From: Pollenia angustigena
Lineage: Eukaryota; Arthropoda; Insecta; Diptera; Polleniidae
Reading direction: 5' to 3'
Length of the DNA: 64,000 bases
Assembly: GCA_930367215.1 (NCBI GenBank)
Contig: OV884059.1
Location: 220,912,303 to 220,976,302 of the forward strand
The notes under the pieces are model-generated. The model was not told where the DNA came from, ran no database searches, and worked only from the letters and a program-made list of their open reading frames with translations. The number at the start of each line of letters is the position of its first letter. The stretch's first letter is position 1. Of this stretch, positions 24,268-33,685 are shown piece by piece. The position numbers were made by a program, and so were the translations under genes.

Positions 24268-25119
24268 CAGAAAAAATTATTGCCGAATTATTTTCAAACA
24301 AACGCTTGTTTGAAAATTTTTTTAATTTCTATAAATTTTTTTACTGATTCAAACAATATTTTTGTTTGATTTTTATTTAACCAACAAAAATGTGGACAAC
24401 TCTTCAAAAATAAAATAAACGCGTTATTGGTGTCAAGTTTTCATAATTTTGTATGAAATATTTAGCGCTCTTTAATGTTGTCGTCTTTTTGCATTTTTTT
24501 ATTTGATCGTAAGCAACACTTCTTTATGTGCAATATAAGAACAACAACAAAAAACACACACAGTCTAATAGCAGAAACAACATTACAAGAAACAAAATCC
24601 CGTATTCAATTTTTTAAAACTGTTTGGTTAAATACATCAAATTCAATATTAGAATGATGACGAAAAACATATCGAGTCGGTCTGCTGCCGTTTTTGGTTA
24701 CATTTCTTCTTTAGCAAAGGAAAGGATACAGCAACAGAGAGTGATAAAGAAAAACATTGCGTTGTGTGTACATATAAATAAGACTTCGTTCAAAAATTAT
24801 TCCAACAAAAAAAATGTGTCTCAAAGCCAGCCGGCGGCTCTGCTCTGCCGTCATCTTCTCATACAGTACTTACTTGTGTGCGCGTCATCGCTTGTGCAAA
24901 AATTTTTTTTTTATTTTGAAATTTAGTATATGAATTTCAGTAAACTTTTTGTTTGATTCAGTTAAATTATTTGTTTGAAAAAATCAGTGTTTTTTTTTCA
25001 ATAAACAAAATGCAAATAAATTGTTTGAATATGCAAATTTGTTTATAGGACCGATTTCAGACAAAAAATTGTTTGATTCTACAAATTTTTTGTTTGAATT
25101 GGAAAAATAATTTTTTCTG
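24268..25119. mobile_element. CAGAAAAAATTA element, copy 1
   Basis: Ends CAGAAAAAATTATTGCCGAA and AAAATAATTTTTTCTG. Flanks CA and TG look like a decayed TA duplication. It interrupts the mariner between the ALNT and KPNKVQ codons. It contains inverted relatives of the sequence in copy 2 (for example ATAAGAACAACAACAAAAAA and AGTCGGTCTGCTGCCGTTTT). The 100-codon frame at 24624-24926 is not conserved as a protein in copy 2, so it is not called a gene. Confidence 0.75.
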
Positions 25120-25166
25120 TGAAGCCTAACAAGGTTCAACTGGTTCAGGAATTGAAGTCTACCGTA

Positions 25167-26608
25167 CAGAAAAAATTATTTTTCCAATTCAAACATAAAA
25201 TTTATAGAATCAAACAATTTTTTGTCTGAAATTGGTCCTTTAAACAAATTCGCATATTCAAACAATTAATTTGCATTTATTTTATTGAAAAAAACTGTTT
25301 TTTCAAACAAATAATTTAACTGAATCAAACAAGAAGTTTACTGAATTTCATATAAATTTCAAACAAATAATTTTGCTGAAACAAACAAAACAGTTTTTGC
25401 ACAAACAATGACGCGCACACAAGCAAGCACTGTTGGTGAAGATGAAGGCAGAGCAGAGTGGCCGGCTGGCTTTGAGACACATTTTTTTGTTGGAATAATT
25501 TGTTATACCTACACACTATGTTTTTTTTTTTCATCACTCACTGTTGCTGTTTCCTTTCCTTTCTTAAAGAAGAAGAAATGTAACCAAAAACGGCAGCAGA
25601 CCGAGTCGATGTATTTTAACTAAACAGTTTGAAAAAATTGAATACGGGATTTTGTTTTTCATTCTTTTTTACCAACTTTGAAACCCACAAAAAAATTTAT
25701 TTTGTTTCTTACTATGTTGTTGTTTAAAACAGTGTTCGAAAATAAACAGTACATTATTTAACGTTCGGCTCACACACCCAGGAACGATATCTATTTTTTT
25801 AGTGATTGTGTAGACATACACAACCCTTAATACCGTTCGTAATTATTTTCAAGAAAGAACCGAACATTGTGTAATGTTCTTCGTTAAAAAAACAGAACAA
25901 TTGTAGTGATACTGTAGACAAACATAAGAATTTTAATGTTCTATAATGTTTTTTTCGTGTGTGTATTTCGTTTTTGTAAAAAATGTAAACCAGCCAAAAG
26001 GTACGAACATTAACGAGCCGAACCGAACACATTGAAGTTTGTGGATTAAAAAAAAAAACCGAACGGAATTAAATGTTCACATCTTTTGTTGAGTTTGATA
26101 AAAACAGTAATATTTTTGTGTTCGAAAGATGACTAACAGGGAAACGTTATTTTTTTTTTAATGATTTTCTAGACAAACACTATTAGCGTTTGTGTTTTCC
26201 ACAAATCTACCGAACAGAACATTAAGAACACTGGTTTAAAAAGAGTGAAACGTTTTTTTACCTGCTATTGTTTTTGTTTTTTTTTTTTACTTTAAAGCGT
26301 CCAAAAATAGACTGTATGTGTTTTTTGTTGTTGTTGTTATATTTCACATAAATAATTTGTTGCCTACGATCAAATAAAAAAATGCAAAAAGACGTCAACA
26401 TTAAAGAGCGTTAAACATTTTATACACAATTATGAAAACTTGAAACCAATAACGCGTATATTATATTTTTGAATAGTTGTGAACATTTTTGTTGGTTAAA
26501 TAAATATCAAACAAAAATGTTAATTGAATCAGTAAAAAAATTTTTAGAAATTAAAAAAATTTTCTGACAAGCGTTTCTGTGAAAATAATTCGGCAATAAT
26601 TTTTTCTG
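25167..26608. mobile_element. CAGAAAAAATTA element, copy 2, inverted
   Basis: Starts CAGAAAAAATTATTTTTCCA and ends GGCAATAATTTTTTCTG, flanked by TA on both sides (25165-25166, 26609-26610). It is the same family as 24268-25119 in opposite orientation and sits only 47 bp away in the same mariner. It carries a 504-bp hAT MITE plus 8-bp duplication; without it the copy is about 0.93 kb. TA flanks suggest mobilisation by a Tc1/mariner-type transposase. Confidence 0.8.
25730..26233. mobile_element. 504-bp hAT-like MITE with perfect 8-bp TSD
   Basis: CAGTGTTC...GAACACTG ends, flanked by GTTTAAAA at 25722-25729 and 26234-26241. The 9312-9808 copy is closely related. The interior has no transposase; the minus frame at 25799-26032 is accidental. 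Confidence 0.85.
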
Positions 26609-27170
26609 TACGATCATTCAGATCATTGAAGATTCGCTCAATTCATTCAGGAACAACCCGCTGGTTTTTCTGATAAAATCATTTTCACTTGTCGGTGTAT
26701 GTCAACAAGCAAAATTGCCGCATTTGAGCTTCTCGAGGTGGATATTTGCCAGATATCATTTTTCACTGATAATTGCCGAACTTTTCTCTTCGTTATACAA
26801 TAAAAGTTTGAATCATCTTCATCTTAATTTTTTGTTTTATTTTGTTTTAGAAAACAAAGTTCTTGTTGAAAAACCCGATAGTTGGTTTTAAATGCAGATG
26901 TATGTATGTGTGTTCTTGTTTACGCGTATCTGTGCAATTTTAATGAATTTGTTCGTTTGTAAAAACCTTCAGTTTTTTGTTTTCTTATTTCATTTAAAAG
27001 GTGTGAAAATGTTTATTACAACAAGTGTTTAAAGGAATGTGCTGAGCAGGAGTGTGTTGTGTATGTATGCGAGATAATGTTGGCTTATTAATAAACACAC
27101 ACTAACAAAATTGTATGTGTTTATATGGTGAGTTTGTGTGAAAGCAGAAAAAGCAAAATGACATGTACAT

Positions 27171-27589
27171 TAGGGCTATAACTTCTTCACACTATTTGCG
27201 AATATCAAAAACGGAATAGTATACACGACTATAAAGTTATTTATAAAAATTATGATCATGTTTTCGGATTGTTTAAAAAGTGCACGCAGGGATCGGATAG
27301 AAGTTTGAAAATAACCATTTTTATCTCACGGAAATTTTAAAAAGTATACACCTGATATTTGTATATATTCCTAAACGTATCACTTTTAGAATTTATCCGC
27401 TGCTTTAGATTTAAAAATTTTCCTACGGCTTACAATTCATCGCGGCTTAAAATTTCTTGGAAGGTTTTGAGAAATTTGCTTCCCTGCGTGAGGTTTTTTT
27501 TCGCAAAACGACGGGAGACAGGTGTTTTCATTACTAAAACATTCTTGGGCATTCGGTGGTTCTATGACATAAATTGGGTTATAGCCCTA
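27171..27589. mobile_element. 419-bp hAT-like MITE with 8-bp TSD
   Basis: Ends TAGGGCTATAAC and GTTATAGCCCTA are perfect inverted repeats. ATGTACAT flanks both sides (27163-27170, 27590-27597). TAGGG ends and an 8-bp duplication fit hAT. The 94-codon frame overlapping it is not a gene. Confidence 0.85.
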
Positions 27590-27597
27590 ATGTACAT

Positions 27598-28106
27598 TAG
27601 GGTGGAGAGTCACAATATTTTTGCTAATGTATATAATACTTGAATTTAAGTTTTATTTTTACGTGTTTGAGACATGAATTTCACTGTAATTGAACATTTG
27701 AATTTTACTCTTTTAACATTGTTAAGTTTGACTGGATTTTCAGAATCCAATTTGCTGGGCTATTGAATTCCTGTATAATTCAAGGCTTGAAAATTTAAAA
27801 CAGGACTGAAATTGCACTTGATTTTTACTTGTATATCAGCAAAATTGCTAATTGGAATAATTTTATTTTCTTAATATAATAATAAAGTTTTTAATACTAA
27901 TTAAGGAAACTAAAATAAAATATGTACAATTACTCCAACTTCCAGCCCTGGTAGAAAAGTGTACTTTTTGTAACGTAACGCCAGCAAGCAAATCAGCTTG
28001 TATTTTGGGCCCATTTAGTATCAAATGTTATCCCTTTTGTTACTAAATGTAACAAGAGCTAGTTGCGCTTTACAACAAAATACAGAAAAGTGCTTTAAAA
28101 TAACAC
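27598..28106. other. AT-rich spacer
   Basis: No feature recognised. Confidence 0.4.
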
Positions 28107-28250
28107 GTGTGACTTTGTGGTGTTCTGAAAGTCACACCGTTTTTGTGTTTTTCTGTGTGGTTTTCAGTTGCCGAAAGCACACCGAAACACACAAAAACGG
28201 GATACCAAAATTATCACATGTGTGATTTTGAAAGGCACGTGTGATTTAAA
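28107..28250. repeat. Imperfect palindrome with CACAC/GTGTG arms
   Basis: CACACCGTTTTTGTGTTTTT on the left pairs with AAACACACAAAAACGGG on the right (28133-28201), with further CACGTGTGATT words outside. Could be a small foldback element or a hairpin. Confidence 0.5.
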
Positions 28251-29036
28251 AACGTGATAAGAGTTAAAGTGATTTTCAGAACATTATACAAATTTAAAAA
28301 ATAGACTTTTCGCTGGAAATGCCCATATGTGGGAAAAATTTAAACATTTTGTTTGTATATTATTTAGGTAAATGCAAGATAATAAAGGCATTCGAAATTT
28401 ATTGGCTGACTTTTGTTTTCCTTTATACGACGGCGCTCCTCCCTAATGTGCATATTTTATTTACATGTATGTTTTTGTAGTTATTAGCTAATTTACATAA
28501 AATTACATACATTAATACTTTGTAAAGCTAATTAACTGCAAAACTAGATGTTTTGATACATACTCAATTTCTCTTTTTCCATGAAACGCATTTTGTGACT
28601 GTTCTTCACCCACTAGGTTTTTTATTAAATAAATAAATATGATGAATATACGAGGGCGGCTATAAAATCTGTGTAATTTTCTTTAAGCTTAATACGCTTT
28701 TCTTATTATTATTCAATGGCTTCGATACTCTGTTATATTTTTTTTTTTTCTTTCAAATATCCATAACCGCAAACTACAGCTCTAAGTTCTTGTGCAAATC
28801 TTTAAACGTCCAGACCTTTTTCGAAATTGAACTGGTGCATTGTCGATTTTGATAAACTGCTGCCCTCTTTATATCGAGCTATTACCGAAAAAAACACTTA
28901 AGCGACAAAAGCAAAATTTTAATGGAGAAGGTTTTTTTTATTTTATTTCATAAAAACTTTGTATGATGGTTGTCACTTAAAGCCTAGTACCAAAGTATAC
29001 TAAGTAACACGACTCTTTGACAATCCCTCTCAGCAG
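28251..29036. other. AT-rich with two repeat fragments
   Basis: 28650-28885 (starting ACGAGGGCGGCTATAAAATC) resembles 6190-6430. 28990-29025 (AGTAACACGACTCTTTGAC) is the inverse of 40195-40215. No gene. Confidence 0.4.
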
Positions 29037-29728
29037 GTACCTAGTAGCATGATACAAATACACAAGGTAGTTCCACTTCTCTCTCACAATAATTTTTTTG
29101 AAGTTTATCGGAATTATTTGAAGTTTGTTTTTTGTAAATATTAAAAAAATCGTTGCCACATATTAAAAAAGGCAACAAATTCCGTTTGTAAATTATAAGA
29201 CAAAATGTGTAATTTGCATTAACAGCTTTAATGAGAATTTTTAAGCACTTTAATTTGCTTAAGAGCTCAAAATTAAAAACAGCGTTATTCACTAATTATA
29301 TGCAAAATAGGGGTTTTCCCGAAAATTAAAAAAAAAAACATTATTTGTATGGTCTATCTTAATTAAAAAGAAATTAAAATTTATAAAACAAGATTCAAGC
29401 TACAATTACTTCACCTTTGAACAAATAATTTTAGATTGTTTTATGTATTAAAAAAAGATTCTTCCCAAAAATTACCTTTTCATAATATTTGCATTTAATA
29501 CAACATTTTAATTACATATAAAATTTTTTCATACAACTGGGCTTTTTATATAAAAATCACTATTAATTTGGGCAAATGTTGAATTAAGATGTTCAACTTT
29601 AGGCAAAAAATCGTTGCTTGGTTTGTTAAGCCCGCATACAGATAAAAAGTTTATAAGTTTTTCAAGGCTATCGTATACCACATCATTTAATAGCTTTATT
29701 TCTTCCCAGAGATTTTCAATTGTATGCT

Positions 29729-29962
29729 GGGGGCAAATTATGGCAGTCGTGAGCGAATACTTTTTCGATTCAAAAGCAACTCAATTTCTAAATCTTTCTG
29801 TCCATACTGAACGGATCAAAATTTTTTTTTTTTGGTACTATAAAGCATTAATTTGAGTTTTCAAACACTGAAAAAATAATACCGATTCGTCCAGTATTGA
29901 CTGAAATAAAATTGCTTTCGAATCGAAAAAGTATGTGATCACGACTGCCATGATTTGCCCCC
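29729..29962. mobile_element. 234-bp palindromic MITE
   Basis: GGGGGCAAATTATGGCAGTC and its mirror GACTGCCATGATTTGCCCCC form the ends; inverted similarity spans more than 60 bp per side (ACTTTTTCGATTC is shared). CTG precedes and follows. A diverged copy lacking one end is at 57840-57990. Confidence 0.75.
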
Positions 29963-30324
29963 TGTTCTGCGAGCTACTAAGAAATTAAAAATTAAGCTTA
30001 AGCAATCAAAAAAGTATAGTCGGTTAAGCCCGACCCTCCACCACAGAATAAAAGAACAACTTTTTGCAAGTTAAGTCTATATGGGATCCATGGGCAATCA
30101 TGGACCCGGCAGAACAAAATACTGTTATTATTTAGATTTCTTCATCTATATAGAATTTGCTTTCCTTAAAGTAATTTTAGGAAGATGGTTTATACGGCAC
30201 CTATGGTTAATTTTTGACCCACCTGCACAATATTTTGACAAAGTAGCTATTGTAAAAGTCATTGTCGACAATTTTAATGTAAATACTTACATTTATAAGT
30301 AAGTAATGGCATAAAAACTATTTT

Positions 30325-30605
30325 CGGGATTAGTATTTGTATGGAAGCAATGGTCAAATACCGATCAACAGGCTTGGTCCTTGTGCCAATTAGAACCTAT
30401 GTGCCAAAATTTGTCAAATTATCACTAAAATTGGGACCTGTACTTTGCGCATAAGTTTTACATATGCAGCCGGCCAGTCGGCCAGCCAGACGGACGGACA
30501 TCGTTAGATCGACTCAGAAATTGATACGTAAGGATGGGAGCAACATTTTAAGGAGTTACAAACATGAGGACAAATGCATAATACCCTTATCAATATTGTG
30601 TTGTG
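30325..30605. repeat. Dispersed repeat
   Basis: Shares AGGCTTGGTCCTTGTGCCA, CAGACGGACGGACATCGTTA and the A/T-rich telltale ATACCC...TTGTGGGTATAAA with 56255-56500, in inverse orientation. Confidence 0.6.
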
Positions 30606-31105
30606 GGTATAAAAAGGTTCTTCCTTGTGACAATTAGAACTTCCTATAAAAAATTCATTAAATTATCTTCAAAATTGCGTTCTTTAAAGATTTTAAATTT
30701 TCGCACACAGTGTGCATGGAAAGCCAGCCAGTTGGACGGACATACATCGTTAGATCGATTCTGGGTCTAGAGCCAATATTTTTTATGTGTTTGACAGAGC
30801 TGCACAAACTCTTCCGCATCGAATCAGAAGTACAAAATAACGTTTGATTTGATTATTTATGTAACTTCTTATTTTCAACATTAGCAAATTTTAAAGCTTT
30901 TTAATATAAATTGTTTAATATAAATTTTTATATTATTTTTCCAAACTTCAAATAAAAAACAAAACAAAAACAGAAAAATGGGATTATTTAATAAACTATG
31001 GTAGCACACATTTTCATAATTCCGATAAACGTCAGAACGTTAATATGGCGACAAAAAGAGAGAGAGTGGAACTACCTTCTGTATTTGTATCATGCCTAGT
31101 AGTAC

Positions 31106-31539
31106 ATAACTCAAATATGTGTTAGTGAAAAAAAAATGTACATGTATTGATACATTTTTATTTTTCACCAGACATACAGGGTTTCATTTAATATGTTAAA
31201 ATTGTATTTATTTCATTAAGTACTTTTTTTTACAAAAATATTTTCAAATCGCATTGATTAAGTTTGAAATATGTACGTATATGCATATGGGTTATATTTA
31301 ACAGTAAACCGTATTTTAATGTATCATGTATACAAAAATCGTTTTAAAGTTAATATTATTTAAACAAAATTTACTTTAAAAAAAAAAATTTGCTACCTTT
31401 AATATCATCTTTAAGAATACATTTTATCACATTTTTTTACCTCGATGTCGAAACCAAAATAAATCATTAACAGAAAATAATACTTGAAAATTTTAAAATT
31501 AAAATATATAAACATTTGCAAATATTCAATAAGGTAATA
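31106..31539. other. AT-rich spacer
   Basis: No recognisable gene; may be the decayed upstream part of the transposase relic that follows. Confidence 0.35.
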
Positions 31540-31807
31540 TCGTGAATATTTCTCGGCAGATGCTATTCTTTAACACATGACAATTTAGAACACTTTTTCG
31601 AGCGTGGGGCAGGAAATGTCGCACAATGTTCTGTTGTCATTTCCAAAAACGGTGGAGGTTACATTTTGTAAACGTTGACACAAAATGCAATTGCGAAATA
31701 TATAATGAAAATGAAATTTCTAATTATGATACACCTAACTCAAATCCCGAGTTATTACTAGAAGAAGCTGTACTGAACTTTAACATTGAACAACATTTAG
31801 ATTTAAT
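31540..31807 (+). pseudogene. P-like transposase relic, left part
   Basis: HDNLEHFF (31576-31599), after a frameshift FQKRWRLHFVN (31642 on), then NPELLLEEAVLNFNIEQHLD up to 31807. This order (N-L-E-x-F-F, then F-x-x-R-L-R) matches the C-terminal third of P-element/THAP9-type transposases as I remember it. The frame is cut in the codon for I by the 31808-38618 insertion. Once that insert and one copy of GATTTAAT are ignored, the frame runs on without a stop at 38627. The family call is an inference; several frameshifts make it non-functional. Confidence 0.45.
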
Positions 31808-31813
31808 TAGGGT

Positions 31814-32167
31814 TTGTGCTTTGTTGTGATACAGACGTGTATTTTAGCCCCGCATACGATTTGAACTATTAATTAATCACATTTGATTTTGTAATATAAG
31901 CAGCGAATGGACGCTTAAAAAAAATAATATACGTATTTTGTTATTTAAATTATTTAACATAAAAGTGAACAATTTAAAACGATTAAATTAAATTAAATAA
32001 AACAGTAAAAATAAATACGTATGTATGAATGTTCATACATGTGTATACATATTCTGAACAAAAACATTAAAATTTCTTGTTTTTTTTTTTTTGTTGTTGT
32101 AAAATACAATAAATAATAAAAATATTAAAGCAAAGCAAAACGGTGAAAAACAAAAACAACTCTTTGC
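31814..32167 (+). promoter_or_regulatory. 5' untranslated leader / presumed internal promoter of the LINE
   Basis: The leader begins TTGTGCTTTGTTGTGATAC immediately after the target duplication. Full-length jockey-type elements carry an internal promoter here by family knowledge; I see no specific TATA-less promoter motif I can name. A T-run with TTGTTGTTG lies at 32080-32100. Confidence 0.45.
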
Positions 32168-33685
32168 ATGAGTACGAACAGTGAAACAACACTAAGACAA
32201 AATGAAAGAAACGTTTACGTTTTAGTTCAATCAAACGAAAATAATGCGGAAATAAATAAAACTAAACAAAATAATATAAACTATTTAACGGCTAAGCCAA
32301 TTACTAGAACACGTTCCCTATCACCCTCGGTGTTTACAAAAACAGTGGATAGTGACTCATTAAAAAAACTACAACTAGATTTGGTGACAAGTGTTGCCAG
32401 GCCAGCAAGTATTGCCGTGACGTCAAAAACAAATTTAGTGGGAAATGAAACCATGAACTTAAACACAAATGCAATGGAAAACCCCCCTGTAAAAAGCTGC
32501 CAAAAGCCTACAATACAAGTTGGTATGGACAGGTACATAACAGTGCTTAAACGGGGACGCAGCCCTACCTCTGCAGCAGTTGCTTCGGCCTCAAAAGTAC
32601 CATCTTTTGATAAAATAAATACACAAAATCGTTTTGCGATTCTGGAGGATGAATCCTCTGAAGCACCAAACGTCATTAAATCGTCTAAGCCACCCCCGAT
32701 ATACCTTAGAGAGCAAAACTCTAATGAGTTAATAAAAAGTTTAATTTCGGTGATAGGTGAAAATTCCTTTTATGTAGCTGCAATAAAGCGCGGTATCATT
32801 AACGAGACTAAAATACAGGTGAATCACGAGGATGATTTTCGAAAGGTAATTACAGTATTTGAGACTCTGAATAAAAACTTTTATACTTATCAACTGAAGA
32901 GCAGTAAAGGTCTTCAGGTAGTAATCAAGGGCATTGACTCATGCGTAGACCCAGAAGAGGTTAAAACATTCTTAGAAGAAAAAGGCTTCAAGGTAAAGCA
33001 TGTAGTAAATATTAAAAATAGAGAAAAAATTCCCCAACCACTCTTTCGAGTTGAGTTTGAACCCGGCGACGTAAAACTTAAAAAAAACGAAACCCATCCT
33101 ATTTACAATTTAAAATATATTCTCTACAGAAGAATAACTATAGAAGAGCCGCACAAAAGAAATGGTCCCGTTCAATGTTTAAACTGTCAAGAGTACGGTC
33201 ATACTAAGGCATACTGCTATTTACCCCCTGTCTGCGTAGTATGTGGTGAACTACACGGTACAGTTTCTTGCGATAAGTCTAAAACCGACCCCAACGTAAA
33301 AAAATGTAGCAACTGTGGCGGTAATCACACTGCCAATTATAGAGGATGCCCTGTATATAATATCGTCAAGCAGACGGTTGGACCAAAAACAAATACCCCT
33401 CAAATGCAGGTTGCAAATCAAGTAAACACAAATGCAATTCAAGCCCCCCAGCCTAGTAATAACAGAACCTCTTACGCTAACGTCCTAAAATCAAACCATC
33501 AGCCAATGCAAGGTGCTTCGCCAAGTAATGATGAAACTCCGGTTTCTAATTTAAGTCGCTTAGAAAAAACCATGGAAACATTAGTGCAAACGGTAAATAA
33601 TTTTACGAACACAATGGGTAATATGATGCAGGAAATGCTTAGAATGCAATCGATGTTATTGCAAGCTGTACTTAATAAACCATGA
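32168..33685 (+). CDS. LINE ORF1, gag-like nucleic-acid-binding protein
   Basis: 505 residues, expected to coat the element's RNA and chaperone it to target DNA. Residues 1-200 are Ser/Thr/Asn-rich and low in order. About 248-330 (starting GLQVVIKGIDSC) matches the domain usually found just ahead of the zinc knuckles in jockey gag proteins. Three zinc knuckles follow: CLNCQEYGHTKAYC (from 337), CVVCGELHGTVSC, and CSNCGGNHTANYRGC (380-394). A Met-rich, coiled-coil-like tail occupies about 460-503 (LEKTMETLVQTVNNF). The start is the first ATG after the leader, in an AT-rich context. The stop TGA overlaps the ORF2 start (ATGA). The overlapping minus frame at 32281-32676 is a shadow. Confidence 0.93.
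   Translation: MSTNSETTLRQNERNVYVLVQSNENNAEINKTKQNNINYLTAKPITRTRSLSPSVFTKTVDSDSLKKLQLDLVTSVARPASIAVTSKTNLVGNETMNLNTNAMENPPVKSCQKPTIQVGMDRYITVLKRGRSPTSAAVASASKVPSFDKINTQNRFAILEDESSEAPNVIKSSKPPPIYLREQNSNELIKSLISVIGENSFYVAAIKRGIINETKIQVNHEDDFRKVITVFETLNKNFYTYQLKSSKGLQVVIKGIDSCVDPEEVKTFLEEKGFKVKHVVNIKNREKIPQPLFRVEFEPGDVKLKKNETHPIYNLKYILYRRITIEEPHKRNGPVQCLNCQEYGHTKAYCYLPPVCVVCGELHGTVSCDKSKTDPNVKKCSNCGGNHTANYRGCPVYNIVKQTVGPKTNTPQMQVANQVNTNAIQAPQPSNNRTSYANVLKSNHQPMQGASPSNDETPVSNLSRLEKTMETLVQTVNNFTNTMGNMMQEMLRMQSMLLQAVLNKP

Larger units (their letters stand above)
23805..26885 (+). pseudogene. mariner-like element interrupted by two insertions
   Basis: Terminal inverted repeats: TTGAATCGGGTTTTCTACCA at the left (about 23801) and the inverse around AACCCGATAGTTGGTT (to about 26890), sharing AAGAACTTTGTTTT. 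Between them lie transposase pieces: YENGGSVKVTFQEIRYIF, QHNRPSKTAIKNVVVKFES and GRLTENIAAVS (23965-24160); KPNKVQLVQELKST (25122-25160); and IRSIHSG, KIIF and CMSTSKIAAF/VNKQNCRI (26610-26730). The order matches mariner transposase, but stops, shifts and a large C-terminal deletion kill it. Insertions occupy 24268-25119 and 25167-26608. Confidence 0.8.
29037..31105. mobile_element. 2.07-kb TIR element with a nested MITE
   Basis: Left end GTACCTAGTAGCATGATACA, then AATACACAAGGTAGTTCCAC, is mirrored by the right end (GTGGAACTACCTTCTGTATT ... GCCTAGTAGTAC, to 31105). Inverted similarity continues through the block TTTATCGGAATT. It contains the MITE at 29729-29962 and dispersed repeat at 30325-30605. 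No transposase frame. Target duplication not evident. Confidence 0.65.

Noticed and set aside
24624..24926. 100-codon plus frame in the CAGAAAAAATTA element
   Set aside because: The homologous DNA in copy 2 does not keep this frame, so it is not a conserved protein.
32281..32676. 131-codon minus frame antisense to the LINE ORF1
   Set aside because: Shadow of ORF1; no motifs.
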